Shown: one piece after another, positions 7,774-16,929 of the stretch
How positions within the stretch are numbered: position 1 is the first letter of the stretch
Layout of the letters: every line of letters begins with the position of its first letter
Translations under genes and position numbers: made by a program
Notes under the pieces: model-generated
The model's input: only the letters and a program-made list of their open reading frames with translations
Databases searched by the model: none
What the model was told of the DNA's origin: nothing
Assembly: GCA_964636225.1 (NCBI GenBank)
Contig: CAZWQM010000007.1
Coordinates: 23,275-87,274, forward strand
Direction of reading: 5' to 3'
From: UBA1858 sp964636225
Lineage (GTDB): Bacteria; Pseudomonadota; Gammaproteobacteria; UBA4575
Length of the DNA stretch: 64,000 nt

Positions 7774-8708
7774 TTGAGCTTATGAGCTACGGCGATCCAT
7801 GCAGACACAACGCCGAGCATGCTGACAGATATTATAATGCTACTGGCCAGGCCAAAGCTGATTCTGCTGAGGTCAAAATCGTTGCCAAATAAAGCGGCCA
7901 GTTTTGAGGTGGCCTGATGAACAAGCCAGCTACACAAGCTGACTACAAAAAGTGACAGTACCGCACCGGTAAATCCCAGCCAGAATCCAGAATATAGAAA
8001 AGGGCGTCGCACATAGGCGTCGCTGGCCCCGACTAACTTGATAATTTCCACTTCTGCATGGCGCCCGGTAATTTCCCAGCGAACCACATTGGCAATAATT
8101 AAACCAATAGCAAGCAGCAATATAATACTGATTATCCACTGAACACGATGAATCACCGCAAGTATCGCTTGTAAGCGCTGATACCAAATTAAATCAAACT
8201 GCACTTGTTCCACCTGTTTCAGGCCGCGCAAGTCATTTTCCAGAGTGATTAATGACTGTAAGTCTGTAAGAGTAGATTCAGGGTTTACAACGATTAAATG
8301 AGGCAACGGGTTTTCAGGCAGGCTTTTTGTGAGTGAGCCTAAATCCATCTGTTGACGGAATTCTTCGAGGGCTGTTTGTTTGTTTACTGCCATCGCATTG
8401 GCAATGCCTTGCATGCTCGAAATGCTTTGTGTCAGTTGTTGTGCTTGTGCAAAATCAACGTTGTCTTTTAAAAATAATGTAATCTGCTTATCGCTGTTCC
8501 AATCATAAGTTAACGCCCGTACGCTTGAAAATAACAGATACAGGCTAATCGGAATTGAAAGAGCAATGGCGATCATGAGCGTGGTGGAAATGAAAGCAGC
8601 AGGACTTTTTTTGAGACGTGAAAAGCTCAGTTTAAAGCTCTCGATATGATGCTCTATCCATAGGACAGCGCGAGTGTTTAGATTGGCCTGAGATTTTTTT
8701 TTGCGCAT
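7761..8708 (-). CDS. ftsX: Cell division protein FtsX
   Basis: Membrane partner of the FtsE ATPase at the division septum, where the complex controls septal murein hydrolases. The 315-residue protein has a long cytoplasmic N-terminus, a first membrane helix at about residues 39-60, a periplasmic domain of about 110 residues, and three further helices in the C-terminal half. The sequence ANVVRWEITGRHAEVEIIKLVGA is typical of FtsX. It is the last gene of ftsY-ftsE-ftsX, starting 10 bases after ftsE. Confidence 0.95.
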   Translation of the reverse strand: MRKKKSQANLNTRAVLWIEHHIESFKLSFSRLKKSPAAFISTTLMIAIALSIPISLYLLFSSVRALTYDWNSDKQITLFLKDNVDFAQAQQLTQSISSMQGIANAMAVNKQTALEEFRQQMDLGSLTKSLPENPLPHLIVVNPESTLTDLQSLITLENDLRGLKQVEQVQFDLIWYQRLQAILAVIHRVQWIISIILLLAIGLIIANVVRWEITGRHAEVEIIKLVGASDAYVRRPFLYSGFWLGFTGAVLSLFVVSLCSWLVHQATSKLAALFGNDFDLSRISFGLASSIIISVSMLGVVSAWIAVAHKLKVYR

Positions 8709-8718
8709 ATTTACGGGA

Positions 8719-9372
8719 TTAGCTCACTAATCTTCCATGGTCCAGGTTTAAAATTTTCTTGTGGAAACCTGATATTAAATTTACGTCATGGCTAGCAATT
8801 AATGCACTCACGCCGACCTGATTAAAGTCCATAAATAATTTCATGATATCTGAGGACAATTCAGGATCCAGATTGCCGGTGGGTTCATCAGCCAACAGCA
8901 AGCGTGGTCTGTGCACAATAGCACGAGCAATACCAACGCGTTGTTGTTCGCCACCGGATAACGATATCGGATTGGCTTTTTCCTTGTTGAGTAGGTCAAC
9001 CTTGTCCAGTGCGGCTCTCACTCTTCTGGGTATTTCTTTTGGACTAAAGCCATTGATACGCAAAGGTAATGCAATATTTTCAAATACATTACGATCATTA
9101 AGCAGGCGGTGATCCTGAAAGACCAATCCCATTTTGCGCCGAAAAGCGGAAACCATGGTTTTGCTGGCGTGGGTTACGTTTCTTTCATCGAAATACAGCT
9201 TTCCACGGGTCGGTGTCTCAATCAGGGCAATTAGCTTTAACAGTGTGCTTTTACCGGATCCGGAAGGACCGGTGATGAAACACATCTCACCATCTTCCAG
9301 TTGTAAATCTATTTGCGAGAGTACTTCACCGCTCTCGGGGTAACGTTTACAGATGTTTTGAAGTCGAATCAT
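8719..9372 (-). CDS. ftsE: Cell division ATP-binding protein FtsE
   Basis: ABC-type ATPase of the FtsEX septal complex. The 217-residue protein has Walker A GPSGSGKS (residues 35-42), signature LSGGEQQR (138-145) and Walker B with D162-E163. The short length and the PESGEVLSQID start region are typical of FtsE rather than of solute transporters. Its start overlaps the ftsY stop by one base (TAATG-type overlap), so translation is coupled. Confidence 0.96.
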   Translation of the reverse strand: MIRLQNICKRYPESGEVLSQIDLQLEDGEMCFITGPSGSGKSTLLKLIALIETPTRGKLYFDERNVTHASKTMVSAFRRKMGLVFQDHRLLNDRNVFENIALPLRINGFSPKEIPRRVRAALDKVDLLNKEKANPISLSGGEQQRVGIARAIVHRPRLLLADEPTGNLDPELSSDIMKLFMDFNQVGVSALIASHDVNLISGFHKKILNLDHGRLVS

Positions 9373-10289
9373 TAACTGCCAATTAGAGCCGATGAAAATT
9401 CTCTTGCATCAAATACCTGAAGATCCTCAATGGCTTCACCTACGCCGATGTAACGTATTGGCAGACCCAGACGGTCTGCAATGGCCAGTACAACGCCACC
9501 TTTGGCGGTACCGTCCAGTTTGGTAATACACAGACCGGTCACATTCATAGCCTGATGAAATTCCTCGGCCTGTCGTAAAGCATTTTGTCCCATGCTGGCA
9601 TCCAGCACCAGCAGTGTTTCATGCGGAGCCTGTGGGTCAATTTTATTCATCACACGTTTAACTTTTTGCAATTCAGTCATTAAGTCATTCTGAGTATGCA
9701 GACGCCCCGCCGTATCTGCAATTAACACATCAATTTTGCGTGCTGTGGCGGACTCAAGGGCATCAAATACTACCGATGCACTATCCGCTCCGGTTGATTG
9801 CGAGACGACTGGAATATCGTTGCGCTCTCCCCAGGTAATCAGCTGTTCAACGGCAGCGGCACGAAATGTGTCGCCTGCAGCCAGGATGACCGATTTACGG
9901 TTCTTCTTTAGGCGGCGGGCGAGTTTGCCAATAGTGGTTGTTTTGCCAGCACCATTAACCCCTACTACCAGAATAGAGAAGGGTTTGATGCGACCAAGTA
10001 ACATGGGTTTATTACTGGGTTCAAGGATTTCAAAAATGCATTGAGACAGTAACGCGGAATAATCTGCATTAAGATTAGACTTTTTCTCTTTTTCCACCAA
10101 CGACTTTAACTGTGTAATTAGCTTGTCGGTTGTCTCAATGCCTACATCCGCCATCAATAATCCATCTTCAATATCTGTGATAATTTCCTGTGGTGATTTA
10201 GAGGTGCTTTCATCAATGCTTTCAGTCAGTACTCCACGGGTTTTAGATAATCCTTTTTTGAGGCGATCGAATAAATTTTGCTCAGTCAT
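9372..10289 (-). CDS. ftsY: Signal recognition particle receptor FtsY
   Basis: GTPase that docks SRP-ribosome complexes at the membrane. The 305-residue protein has the GTP-binding motifs GVNGAGKTT (110-118), DTAGR (192-196) and TKLD (256-259), with the NG-domain helical bundle before them. The acidic N-terminal A domain of enterobacterial FtsY is missing, as in many other bacteria, so the protein is short but complete. It is the first gene of ftsYEX and is divergent from the M16 peptidase gene at 10407. Confidence 0.96.
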   Translation of the reverse strand: MTEQNLFDRLKKGLSKTRGVLTESIDESTSKSPQEIITDIEDGLLMADVGIETTDKLITQLKSLVEKEKKSNLNADYSALLSQCIFEILEPSNKPMLLGRIKPFSILVVGVNGAGKTTTIGKLARRLKKNRKSVILAAGDTFRAAAVEQLITWGERNDIPVVSQSTGADSASVVFDALESATARKIDVLIADTAGRLHTQNDLMTELQKVKRVMNKIDPQAPHETLLVLDASMGQNALRQAEEFHQAMNVTGLCITKLDGTAKGGVVLAIADRLGLPIRYIGVGEAIEDLQVFDAREFSSALIGS

Positions 10290-10406
10290 ATGTTTTGCTA
10301 AATAACAGTAATAAATATAATGCTATGCTTGGGTTGAACAATCTAAATCATGCGTTGTCGTAAGATTCTGATCTTATCGTAATTTAAACTACACTAAGTC
10401 TAGTCC

Positions 10407-11777
10407 ATGCGAATGAAAAAAATCATCTTATCAATAAATGCCATTCTAGTTTCATTTTTATTGGCCACTGACAGTTGGTCAGCCGTTCATGAAAAGATAC
10501 TGGATAATGGTTTAAAAGTGATTGTTAAAGAAGATCATCGCGCGCCTGTTGCAACCGCGCAAGTTTGGTACAAAGTAGGTTCGGCCAGTGAATATGGTGG
10601 TATCACCGGTGTATCGCATGTACTGGAACATATGATGTTTAAAGGCACGCCCAAATATCCCGTGGGCCAATTCTCTGAAATACTGGCCAGCATCGGTGCA
10701 CGCGATAATGCATTCACCGGGCAGGATTACACAGCCTACTACCAGTTGTTTGATGTGTCCAAACTTGAGACTAGCTTTGAACTGGAATCCGATCGAATGG
10801 CGCAATTGAATCTGGATGAATCAGAATTTGTAAAAGAGCTGGAAGTGGTTAAAGAAGAAAGACGCCTGCGTACAGAAGACAATCCCAACGCGTTGACCTA
10901 CGAACAGTTTAATGCAACAGCTTATAACAGCAGTCCTTATCATCATCCGGTGATTGGCTGGATGAACGATCTGGATAATATGCAGGTATCTGATTTGCGA
11001 GCGTGGTATCAACAATGGTACACACCAAAGAATGCAACTCTGGTAGTGGTCGGTGATGTCTATCCAGATGAAGTATTTGCACTTGCAGAAAAATATTACG
11101 GTCCTGTTGAGTCACGCGAAGTAAAACCCTTAAAGCCCAGATTGGAACCCGAGCAGACGGGAGAAAGACGTGTGGAAATTAAAGCAGTGGCCAAACTGCC
11201 CTATATGATTATTGGATATAAAGTGCCATCACTGAAGACGGTTAAAGATGTAAGCGAAGCTTATGCTTTAAATATACTGTCTGGAATACTCGATGGTGGA
11301 AGGAGCTCGCGCTTAAGTAAAAATCTGGTGAGAGAGCAGGAAATTGCAGCCAGTGCTGGAGCGGGATATGACCTTTATTCAGCAAGAAATAATATGTTTT
11401 TGTTTGATGGAACGCCTAATTCAGGCAGGACTCTGGAAGAACTCGAGCAGGCGATTTACCGGGAAGTTGAGAAATTACAAACAGAGCTGGTGAGTGAGCG
11501 AGAATTAAAACGAGTTAAGGCACAAGTGCTAGCTGATGAAGTGTATCAGCTGGATTCCGTACAAAGGCAGGCTTACCTGATAGGAAGCCTGGAAACGGTA
11601 GGCCTGGGCTGGCAGACCATGGAGGAATATGCTGAATATATTCAGAAAATATCGGCCCAAGAAGTACGTGAAGTGGCCAGAAAATATTTGATAGATGATC
11701 GTAAAACAGTCGCTGTGTTAACACCGATTGAGCCCAAAGGATTGGGCAAAACAGTCAGCCTTAAATTAGATAGATGA
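10407..11777 (+). CDS. Zinc-dependent M16 peptidase, active subunit
   Basis: A 456-residue secreted peptidase of the pitrilysin/insulinase family. An N-terminal signal peptide (residues 1 to about 26, ending in SWSA) sends it to the periplasm. The inverted zinc motif HVLEH (H71, E74, H75) is intact and is followed by the conserved downstream glutamates in VKEERR. The next gene encodes a paralogue without the zinc motif, so the two probably form an active-inactive heterodimer as in other M16B peptidases. Substrate unknown. Confidence 0.92.
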   Translation: MRMKKIILSINAILVSFLLATDSWSAVHEKILDNGLKVIVKEDHRAPVATAQVWYKVGSASEYGGITGVSHVLEHMMFKGTPKYPVGQFSEILASIGARDNAFTGQDYTAYYQLFDVSKLETSFELESDRMAQLNLDESEFVKELEVVKEERRLRTEDNPNALTYEQFNATAYNSSPYHHPVIGWMNDLDNMQVSDLRAWYQQWYTPKNATLVVVGDVYPDEVFALAEKYYGPVESREVKPLKPRLEPEQTGERRVEIKAVAKLPYMIIGYKVPSLKTVKDVSEAYALNILSGILDGGRSSRLSKNLVREQEIAASAGAGYDLYSARNNMFLFDGTPNSGRTLEELEQAIYREVEKLQTELVSERELKRVKAQVLADEVYQLDSVQRQAYLIGSLETVGLGWQTMEEYAEYIQKISAQEVREVARKYLIDDRKTVAVLTPIEPKGLGKTVSLKLDR

Positions 11778-11800
11778 GAATTAATCAGGTGAATATTAAA

Positions 11801-13114
11801 ATGAAACCAATTATTCGTTTGTTGCTTGTGTTTATTGCGTTAGTCAGCTGTTCGGTAGCTTTTGCGCTACCTGATATAAACACATGGACCACCAAAAACG
11901 GCATAACAGTTATGTATGTATATTCTCCGGAATTACCCATGGCTGATATAGAACTGTCATTTGATGCGGGAAGTGCACGTGATGGTGACCTGGCAGGCCT
12001 GTCTTCAATGATGCACGCCATGCTGGATAAAGGGACTAGAAAACTGACTGCAGATGAGGTGGCATCGCGATTTGAAGACGTGGGTGCACAGTTCAGTGCT
12101 AATGTGGATCTGGATCGATCAAGTGTTTCATTGCGCAGCCTGACGAATGATGATTTTTTTCCGGATGCGCTTGCTATGTTTATTGATGTTGTCGCTAAAC
12201 CATCTTTCCCTGAACGCGACTTTGACAGAGAAAAGAAACGGTTGCTTGTTGCATTAGAAGATAGTGATCAACGCCCAGATGATATTGTGAGCCGAAAGTT
12301 CTTTGATTTACTTTATCAGCAGCAGGCATATGCGCAGCCCACTAGTGGTACAAAAGATTCGGTAAGCAAAATTTCACTGCAGGATATCAAACAATTTCAC
12401 AAGCAGTATATGGTCGCAAGTAATAGTGTGCTGGCCATTGTTGGAGACGTATCAAAACAAAAAGCGGAAGCTATCACCAACAAGATAAGTGAGTCTCTAC
12501 CCAAAGGAAAAGCCAAGCAAAAAATAACAATTGCTCGTTCTTCTTCAGAAGCGAAGCTTTATGTAGATTTTCCTTCCCAGCAGGCGCATGTTCGCATGGG
12601 ACAAATCGGCATTGAACGTGGCGATCCTGATTATTTCAGTTTGTATGTGGGTAATCATGTATTGGGTGGCGGCGGCTTCACTTCGCGTCTGGTCAAGGAA
12701 GTACGTAGTAAGCGTGGATTGTCCTACAGCGTATACAGTTATTTCCTTCCCTATAAGCAACCTGGACCATTTATGCTAGGACTGCAAACTCGTTCTGACC
12801 AAGTGAATGAAGCTGTGCAGGTGTGTAATGAAGTATTAAACGAATTCATCGAAAATGGCCCTACACAAGAAGAATTGGAGTTAAGCAAACAAAATATCAT
12901 CAACGGTTTTCCGCTGCGTGTAGATAGCAACAGGGATATTCTAGAGTATTTGTCTTTAATTGGTTATTACCAATTACCTTTGAATTATTTGAGTGATTTC
13001 AAAACTAATATTGAAAAAGTAACACTGAATGATGTTAAAACAGCTTTTCGCAAGCATTTGGATTTGAAATCTTTTGTTACTGTAGTGGTAGGAAGTGAGC
13101 AAAAAGACACTTGA
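11801..13114 (+). CDS. M16 peptidase-like protein, non-catalytic subunit
   Basis: Paralogue of the preceding peptidase without the HxxEH zinc motif; the corresponding segment reads GLSSMMHAMLDKG. The M16 C-terminal features (GGGGFTSRLVKEVR and the RGLSYS motif) are kept, as in substrate-binding partner subunits. I place the start at 11801 because MKPIIRLLLVFIALVSC then forms a clean signal peptide with an AGGTGA ribosome site; an earlier ATG at 11774 overlaps the upstream stop. It ends inside the start of rsmD. Confidence 0.88.
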   Translation: MKPIIRLLLVFIALVSCSVAFALPDINTWTTKNGITVMYVYSPELPMADIELSFDAGSARDGDLAGLSSMMHAMLDKGTRKLTADEVASRFEDVGAQFSANVDLDRSSVSLRSLTNDDFFPDALAMFIDVVAKPSFPERDFDREKKRLLVALEDSDQRPDDIVSRKFFDLLYQQQAYAQPTSGTKDSVSKISLQDIKQFHKQYMVASNSVLAIVGDVSKQKAEAITNKISESLPKGKAKQKITIARSSSEAKLYVDFPSQQAHVRMGQIGIERGDPDYFSLYVGNHVLGGGGFTSRLVKEVRSKRGLSYSVYSYFLPYKQPGPFMLGLQTRSDQVNEAVQVCNEVLNEFIENGPTQEELELSKQNIINGFPLRVDSNRDILEYLSLIGYYQLPLNYLSDFKTNIEKVTLNDVKTAFRKHLDLKSFVTVVVGSEQKDT

Positions 13115-13679
13115 TTTAGAGTCCGCACCACGGCAAGTCAGAATCATTGCCGGGCGCTGGCGCGGAACAAAACTTCCGGTTGTATTAAAAGAAGGTGTGC
13201 GACCTACGCCCAATCGAGTAAAAGAAACGCTTTTTAATTGGTTGCAGCCACAAATTGAAGGCAGTCATTGTTTGGATTTATTTGCTGGGAGTGGCGCGTT
13301 AGGACTGGAGGCCGTATCACGCGGTGCAACACAGGCTACCTTGGTAGATAGCGATGCACAAATTATTGCTTTGTTATCACAGCAAGTAGAAAAACTGCGG
13401 GCGCATAGAGATGTTCGAATTTGTCACGATGATGCTTATGCTTATCTGGAAAAGGATTCTAACGCCTTTGATATCATATTTTTAGATCCGCCTTTTTCAA
13501 TATATCATCCTGAGCAATTACTTCAACAATTGCTTAATAGTGCATGTATCAAGCTCTCCACATGCATTTATCTTGAGACAGCTGCAGAAAAATTTCCTCA
13601 AATACCGCCAAAGTCGTGGCAATGGCGAAGACAGTTAAAAGCAGGTCAAGTAGAATGTGGGCTACTGGTGGCTAACTGA
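13095..13679 (+). CDS. rsmD: 16S rRNA (guanine966-N2)-methyltransferase RsmD
   Basis: Methylates G966 of 16S rRNA using S-adenosylmethionine. The 194-residue protein has the RsmD start region IIAGRWRGTKLP, the SAM-binding motif DLFAGSGALGLEA (about residues 56-68) and the catalytic FLDPPF motif (about 130-135). It starts with GTG within the end of the M16 gene, a 20-base overlap. rsmD followed by coaD is a common bacterial order. Confidence 0.94.
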   Translation: MSKKTLDLESAPRQVRIIAGRWRGTKLPVVLKEGVRPTPNRVKETLFNWLQPQIEGSHCLDLFAGSGALGLEAVSRGATQATLVDSDAQIIALLSQQVEKLRAHRDVRICHDDAYAYLEKDSNAFDIIFLDPPFSIYHPEQLLQQLLNSACIKLSTCIYLETAAEKFPQIPPKSWQWRRQLKAGQVECGLLVAN

Positions 13680-13716
13680 AGTCACTTGTTTTTTTAACAG
13701 CGAGCCAACATCAACC

Positions 13717-14202
13717 ATGTCGAAAATAGTTGTTTATCCTGGAACCTTTGATCCCATTACCAATGGACATGCCGATCTGGTACGTCGAGCTACGCATGTG
13801 TTTGATCAGGTAATAGTAGGTATTGCCGATAGCCCGCATAAAAAGCCATTATTTGAATTGCATGAAAGAATGTCTTTAGCACAGACTGTGCTTGCGGAAT
13901 TTGCAGGTATTAAAGTACTTGGTTTTAATGGTTTGTTAGTGGACTTTGCCAAGACACAGGGTGCGGTGGCCATATTACGTGGCTTACGTGCCGTATCTGA
14001 CTTTGAGTTTGAATTTCAGCTGGCTAGCACCAACCGTCATCTTGATCCCACATTGGAATCGATTTTTCTGACACCTGCCGAACAGTTTTCTTTTATTTCA
14101 TCCAGCGTTGTCAGAGAAGTCGCACTACTGGGTGGTGATATTTCAAAATTTGTACACCCTGAAGTTGAACGGGCACTGAAAAGTAAATTTCTGGATAAAT
14201 AG
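13717..14202 (+). CDS. coaD: Phosphopantetheine adenylyltransferase
   Basis: Fourth step of coenzyme A synthesis: transfers AMP to 4'-phosphopantetheine. The 161-residue protein has the nucleotidyltransferase motif YPGTFDPITNGH at its N-terminus and ISSSVVRE near the C-terminus. I chose the ATG at 13717 because the family begins directly at this motif; an in-frame upstream ATG at 13657 would add 20 unrelated residues overlapping rsmD. Confidence 0.95.
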   Translation: MSKIVVYPGTFDPITNGHADLVRRATHVFDQVIVGIADSPHKKPLFELHERMSLAQTVLAEFAGIKVLGFNGLLVDFAKTQGAVAILRGLRAVSDFEFEFQLASTNRHLDPTLESIFLTPAEQFSFISSSVVREVALLGGDISKFVHPEVERALKSKFLDK

Positions 14203-14204
14203 TC

Positions 14205-14459
14205 ATGGCGCTTTATATAACAGATGAGTGTATTAACTGTGATGTATGTGAGCCTGAATGCCCAAATGATGCCATTTACGAAGGCGAAGAAATTTATCAA
14301 ATTAAATCTCAGCAGTGTACCCAATGTGTGGGGCATTTTGATGAACCACAATGTGTAAAAGTCTGTCCGGTCAACTGTATTTTGGTCGATCCGAAACATA
14401 CTGAAACGCAGCAACAGCTATTGCAAAAATACCAACAAATATGCAGTTCGCAACAATGA
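14205..14459 (+). CDS. YfhL-type 2[4Fe-4S] ferredoxin
   Basis: An 84-residue electron carrier with two cysteine clusters: CINCDVCEPECP near the start and CTQCVGHFDEPQCVKVCP in the middle. The eight-residue insertion between the second and third cysteines of the second cluster is the signature of the Allochromatium/YfhL type. The gene begins 2 bases after coaD, a frequent neighbour in gammaproteobacteria. Its TGA stop overlaps the ATG of ggt. Confidence 0.92.
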   Translation: MALYITDECINCDVCEPECPNDAIYEGEEIYQIKSQQCTQCVGHFDEPQCVKVCPVNCILVDPKHTETQQQLLQKYQQICSSQQ

Positions 14460-16120
14460 TGTTACGGGTCATTGTCTTCTATCTATTTTCCTCTTTGCTG
14501 CTGGTATCTGCGCATGACAGCAGAAACTCCTATGCCGTCGCCAGTGCGCATGAGCTGGCAACAGTGGCCGGTGAGCAGGTTTTGCAGGCGGGTGGAAATG
14601 CATTTGATGCAGCGGTGGCGATCAGCGCAGCTTTGGCTGTGGTGGAGCCCTATGCAAGTGGTCTTGGGGGCGGGGGTTTCTGGTTATTGCATGATGCAAA
14701 AAAAAATCAGGATGTAGTCATCGATGGACGTGAAATAGCACCGTTGGAGGCCACGCATGATATGTATCTAGATGAACAGGGGGCTTTAACCAGGCAATCG
14801 ATTGACGGTGCGCTAGCTGCTGGAATTCCAGGCGTGGTGGCGGCACTGGAGAAAATAAACACAGAGTACGGTGTGAGAGACCTGAAAGATAATTTACTGC
14901 CTGCCATTGCTTATGCGAAAGACGGATTTCATCCCGGACCACATTTTATAAAGCTTGCCCAGTTGCGCCAACATGCATTACTGGCTTCTGGCGATGCAAA
15001 AAAAATTTTTCTAAATCAGGGCGAACTTCCTACAGAGCAGTTTGTAGTACGGCAAAAAGATTTAGCCAGAACACTGGAAATAATTGCGCAACAGGGTGCG
15101 AAAGGTTTTTATCAGGGAAAGGTTGCTAAAAAGCTGGTTACGGGTAATCGTGCTGCGGGTGGCATTTGGCGCATGCAGGATCTGGAACGGTATAAGGTAA
15201 TCACTAGAACGCCGTTAAAGACTAACTATCATGGTATTGAAATCATAATGCCGCCACCACCGACCTCGGGCGGTATCGTGATGACGCAAATTATGGCCAT
15301 GCTGGAAAAATCAAGTGCATTAGATCTGAATAATGCAGAATCTATACACTCGGTTGTTGAAGCGATGCGACGAGCCTATCAGGATCGAGCGATTTATCTG
15401 GGAGATCCGGCCTTTACGAGTATTCCGCTAGATAAATTACTGAGCAAGTCATACGCGCAGTATAAATTTTCCAATTTCAATCAGGCGAAAGCAACTTCCA
15501 GTCAAGTGCTGGCAGAAGAATTACGAGCGAAAGGTGAAGACACCACACACTTTTCTGTATTGGATAGTCATGGGAATTATGTGGCGGCGACGTTATCTAT
15601 TAATTATCCGTTTGGCAGCGGCTTTGTGGTTCCTGGTACAGGCATACTCTTGAACGACGAAATGGATGATTTTTCATTGGCCAATGGTGTTGCCAATGTA
15701 TGGGGTCTGGTAGGTTCAGAAGCAAATTCAATTGAGCCAGGAAAACGAATGCTTTCTAGTATGACTCCCATGTTTGCACGCGATGGACAACGAACCCTGA
15801 TCGTGGGAACACCTGGGGGAAGCCGTATTATCAGTATGCTGGCGCTGGCAATCATAAAATATCAGCAAGGCGCCAATAGCCTGGATATTGTCAGCCAGCG
15901 CAGGTTCCATCATCAGTATCTGCCCGATGAAATTCAATTTGAAAAAGATTCATTAACTGATGAAGAAAAACAGATTTTAACTGCTAAAGGGCATCACTTA
16001 AATGAAATGTCTCGTCAGTATGGGGATATGCACGCCATAATTTGGGATCACAAGAATAATATAGTTGAAGCGGCATCCGATCCGCGTGGTGAAGGTTTAG
16101 CCGTTGTAAATACTAATTAA
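14456..16120 (+). CDS. ggt: Gamma-glutamyltransferase
   Basis: Periplasmic Ntn-hydrolase that cleaves and transfers the gamma-glutamyl group of glutathione. The 554-residue precursor has a signal peptide (MMLRVIVFYLFSSLLLVSA). The self-processing site and nucleophile is Thr363 in GEDTTHFSV, splitting the protein into large and small subunits. The small subunit keeps the substrate-binding sequences LNDEMDDFS and SSMTP. I start at 14456, where ATGA overlaps the ferredoxin stop; 14441 is possible but lengthens the signal peptide. The gene converges on mutM with a 4-base stop overlap. Confidence 0.94.
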   Translation: MMLRVIVFYLFSSLLLVSAHDSRNSYAVASAHELATVAGEQVLQAGGNAFDAAVAISAALAVVEPYASGLGGGGFWLLHDAKKNQDVVIDGREIAPLEATHDMYLDEQGALTRQSIDGALAAGIPGVVAALEKINTEYGVRDLKDNLLPAIAYAKDGFHPGPHFIKLAQLRQHALLASGDAKKIFLNQGELPTEQFVVRQKDLARTLEIIAQQGAKGFYQGKVAKKLVTGNRAAGGIWRMQDLERYKVITRTPLKTNYHGIEIIMPPPPTSGGIVMTQIMAMLEKSSALDLNNAESIHSVVEAMRRAYQDRAIYLGDPAFTSIPLDKLLSKSYAQYKFSNFNQAKATSSQVLAEELRAKGEDTTHFSVLDSHGNYVAATLSINYPFGSGFVVPGTGILLNDEMDDFSLANGVANVWGLVGSEANSIEPGKRMLSSMTPMFARDGQRTLIVGTPGGSRIISMLALAIIKYQQGANSLDIVSQRRFHHQYLPDEIQFEKDSLTDEEKQILTAKGHHLNEMSRQYGDMHAIIWDHKNNIVEAASDPRGEGLAVVNTN

Positions 16121-16929
16121 TGCTGGCATTGCGTGCAGTAAGTTGTAGTGCGTTGCCCCTGACGAATAGAACGTAACAGGCGTGTGCAGACAATGCAAGG
16201 CTGTTTGCCTCTGCCATAAACTTTAAGTTGTTGCTGAAAATACCCTGGTTGCCCATCGCCCTGAGTGAAATCGCGTAATGTTGTGCCGCCACGTTGAATG
16301 GCTTCGGTCAGAATTTGTTTTATGGCCTGCGTTAGAAGAATGTAACGAGATAGGGATATTTTACTTGCCTCGCGACCAGGATGAATTTTGCTGATAAACA
16401 AGGCCTCGGTGGCATAGATGTTTCCCACTCCGACAACGATTTGTGAATTCATAATAAATTCCTTAATCGAAATGCGTCGGTTACGTGAAGCGTTATATAG
16501 GTACTCGGGATTGAATGTTTCATCCAGAGGCTCAGGGCCCAAATTAACCAGTAGTTTATGACTTAATGGATCTTTTTGGGTCCATAATATAGCCCCAAAA
16601 CGCCGAGGATCACGCAGGCGCAAAATATGATTGTTAAACACAAGATCAAAATGGTCATGTTTCTCTGCTGCCGTGCTATGTTGGCTAATACGCAAACTGC
16701 CTGACATACCAAGATGAATTATTAACGTGCCTGTGTTGGTATGTAACAGTAAATATTTTGCACGTCTTGTTACATGAGTAAATACTTGTGAACTGAGCTG
16801 TTTATTCAGTTGGCGAGGAATAGGCCAACGCAACTTTTTGACGCGAGTAACTACAGATAGCACTTTATGACCTGAGATATAAGGTTCTATACCTTGCCTT
16901 GTCGTTTCAACCTCGGGAAGCTCGGGCAT
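16117..16929 (-). CDS. mutM: Formamidopyrimidine-DNA glycosylase
   Basis: Base-excision repair enzyme removing 8-oxoguanine and ring-opened purines. The 270-residue protein starts PELPEVETTRQG, where Pro2 and Glu3 are catalytic, has the lysine in RRAKYLL, and ends with a zinc finger (CIVC then CTQC). The start overlaps the stop of the chorismatase-like gene by one base, so it is read as the last gene of the minus-strand ABC series. Confidence 0.96.
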   Translation of the reverse strand: MPELPEVETTRQGIEPYISGHKVLSVVTRVKKLRWPIPRQLNKQLSSQVFTHVTRRAKYLLLHTNTGTLIIHLGMSGSLRISQHSTAAEKHDHFDLVFNNHILRLRDPRRFGAILWTQKDPLSHKLLVNLGPEPLDETFNPEYLYNASRNRRISIKEFIMNSQIVVGVGNIYATEALFISKIHPGREASKISLSRYILLTQAIKQILTEAIQRGGTTLRDFTQGDGQPGYFQQQLKVYGRGKQPCIVCTRLLRSIRQGQRTTTYCTQCQH

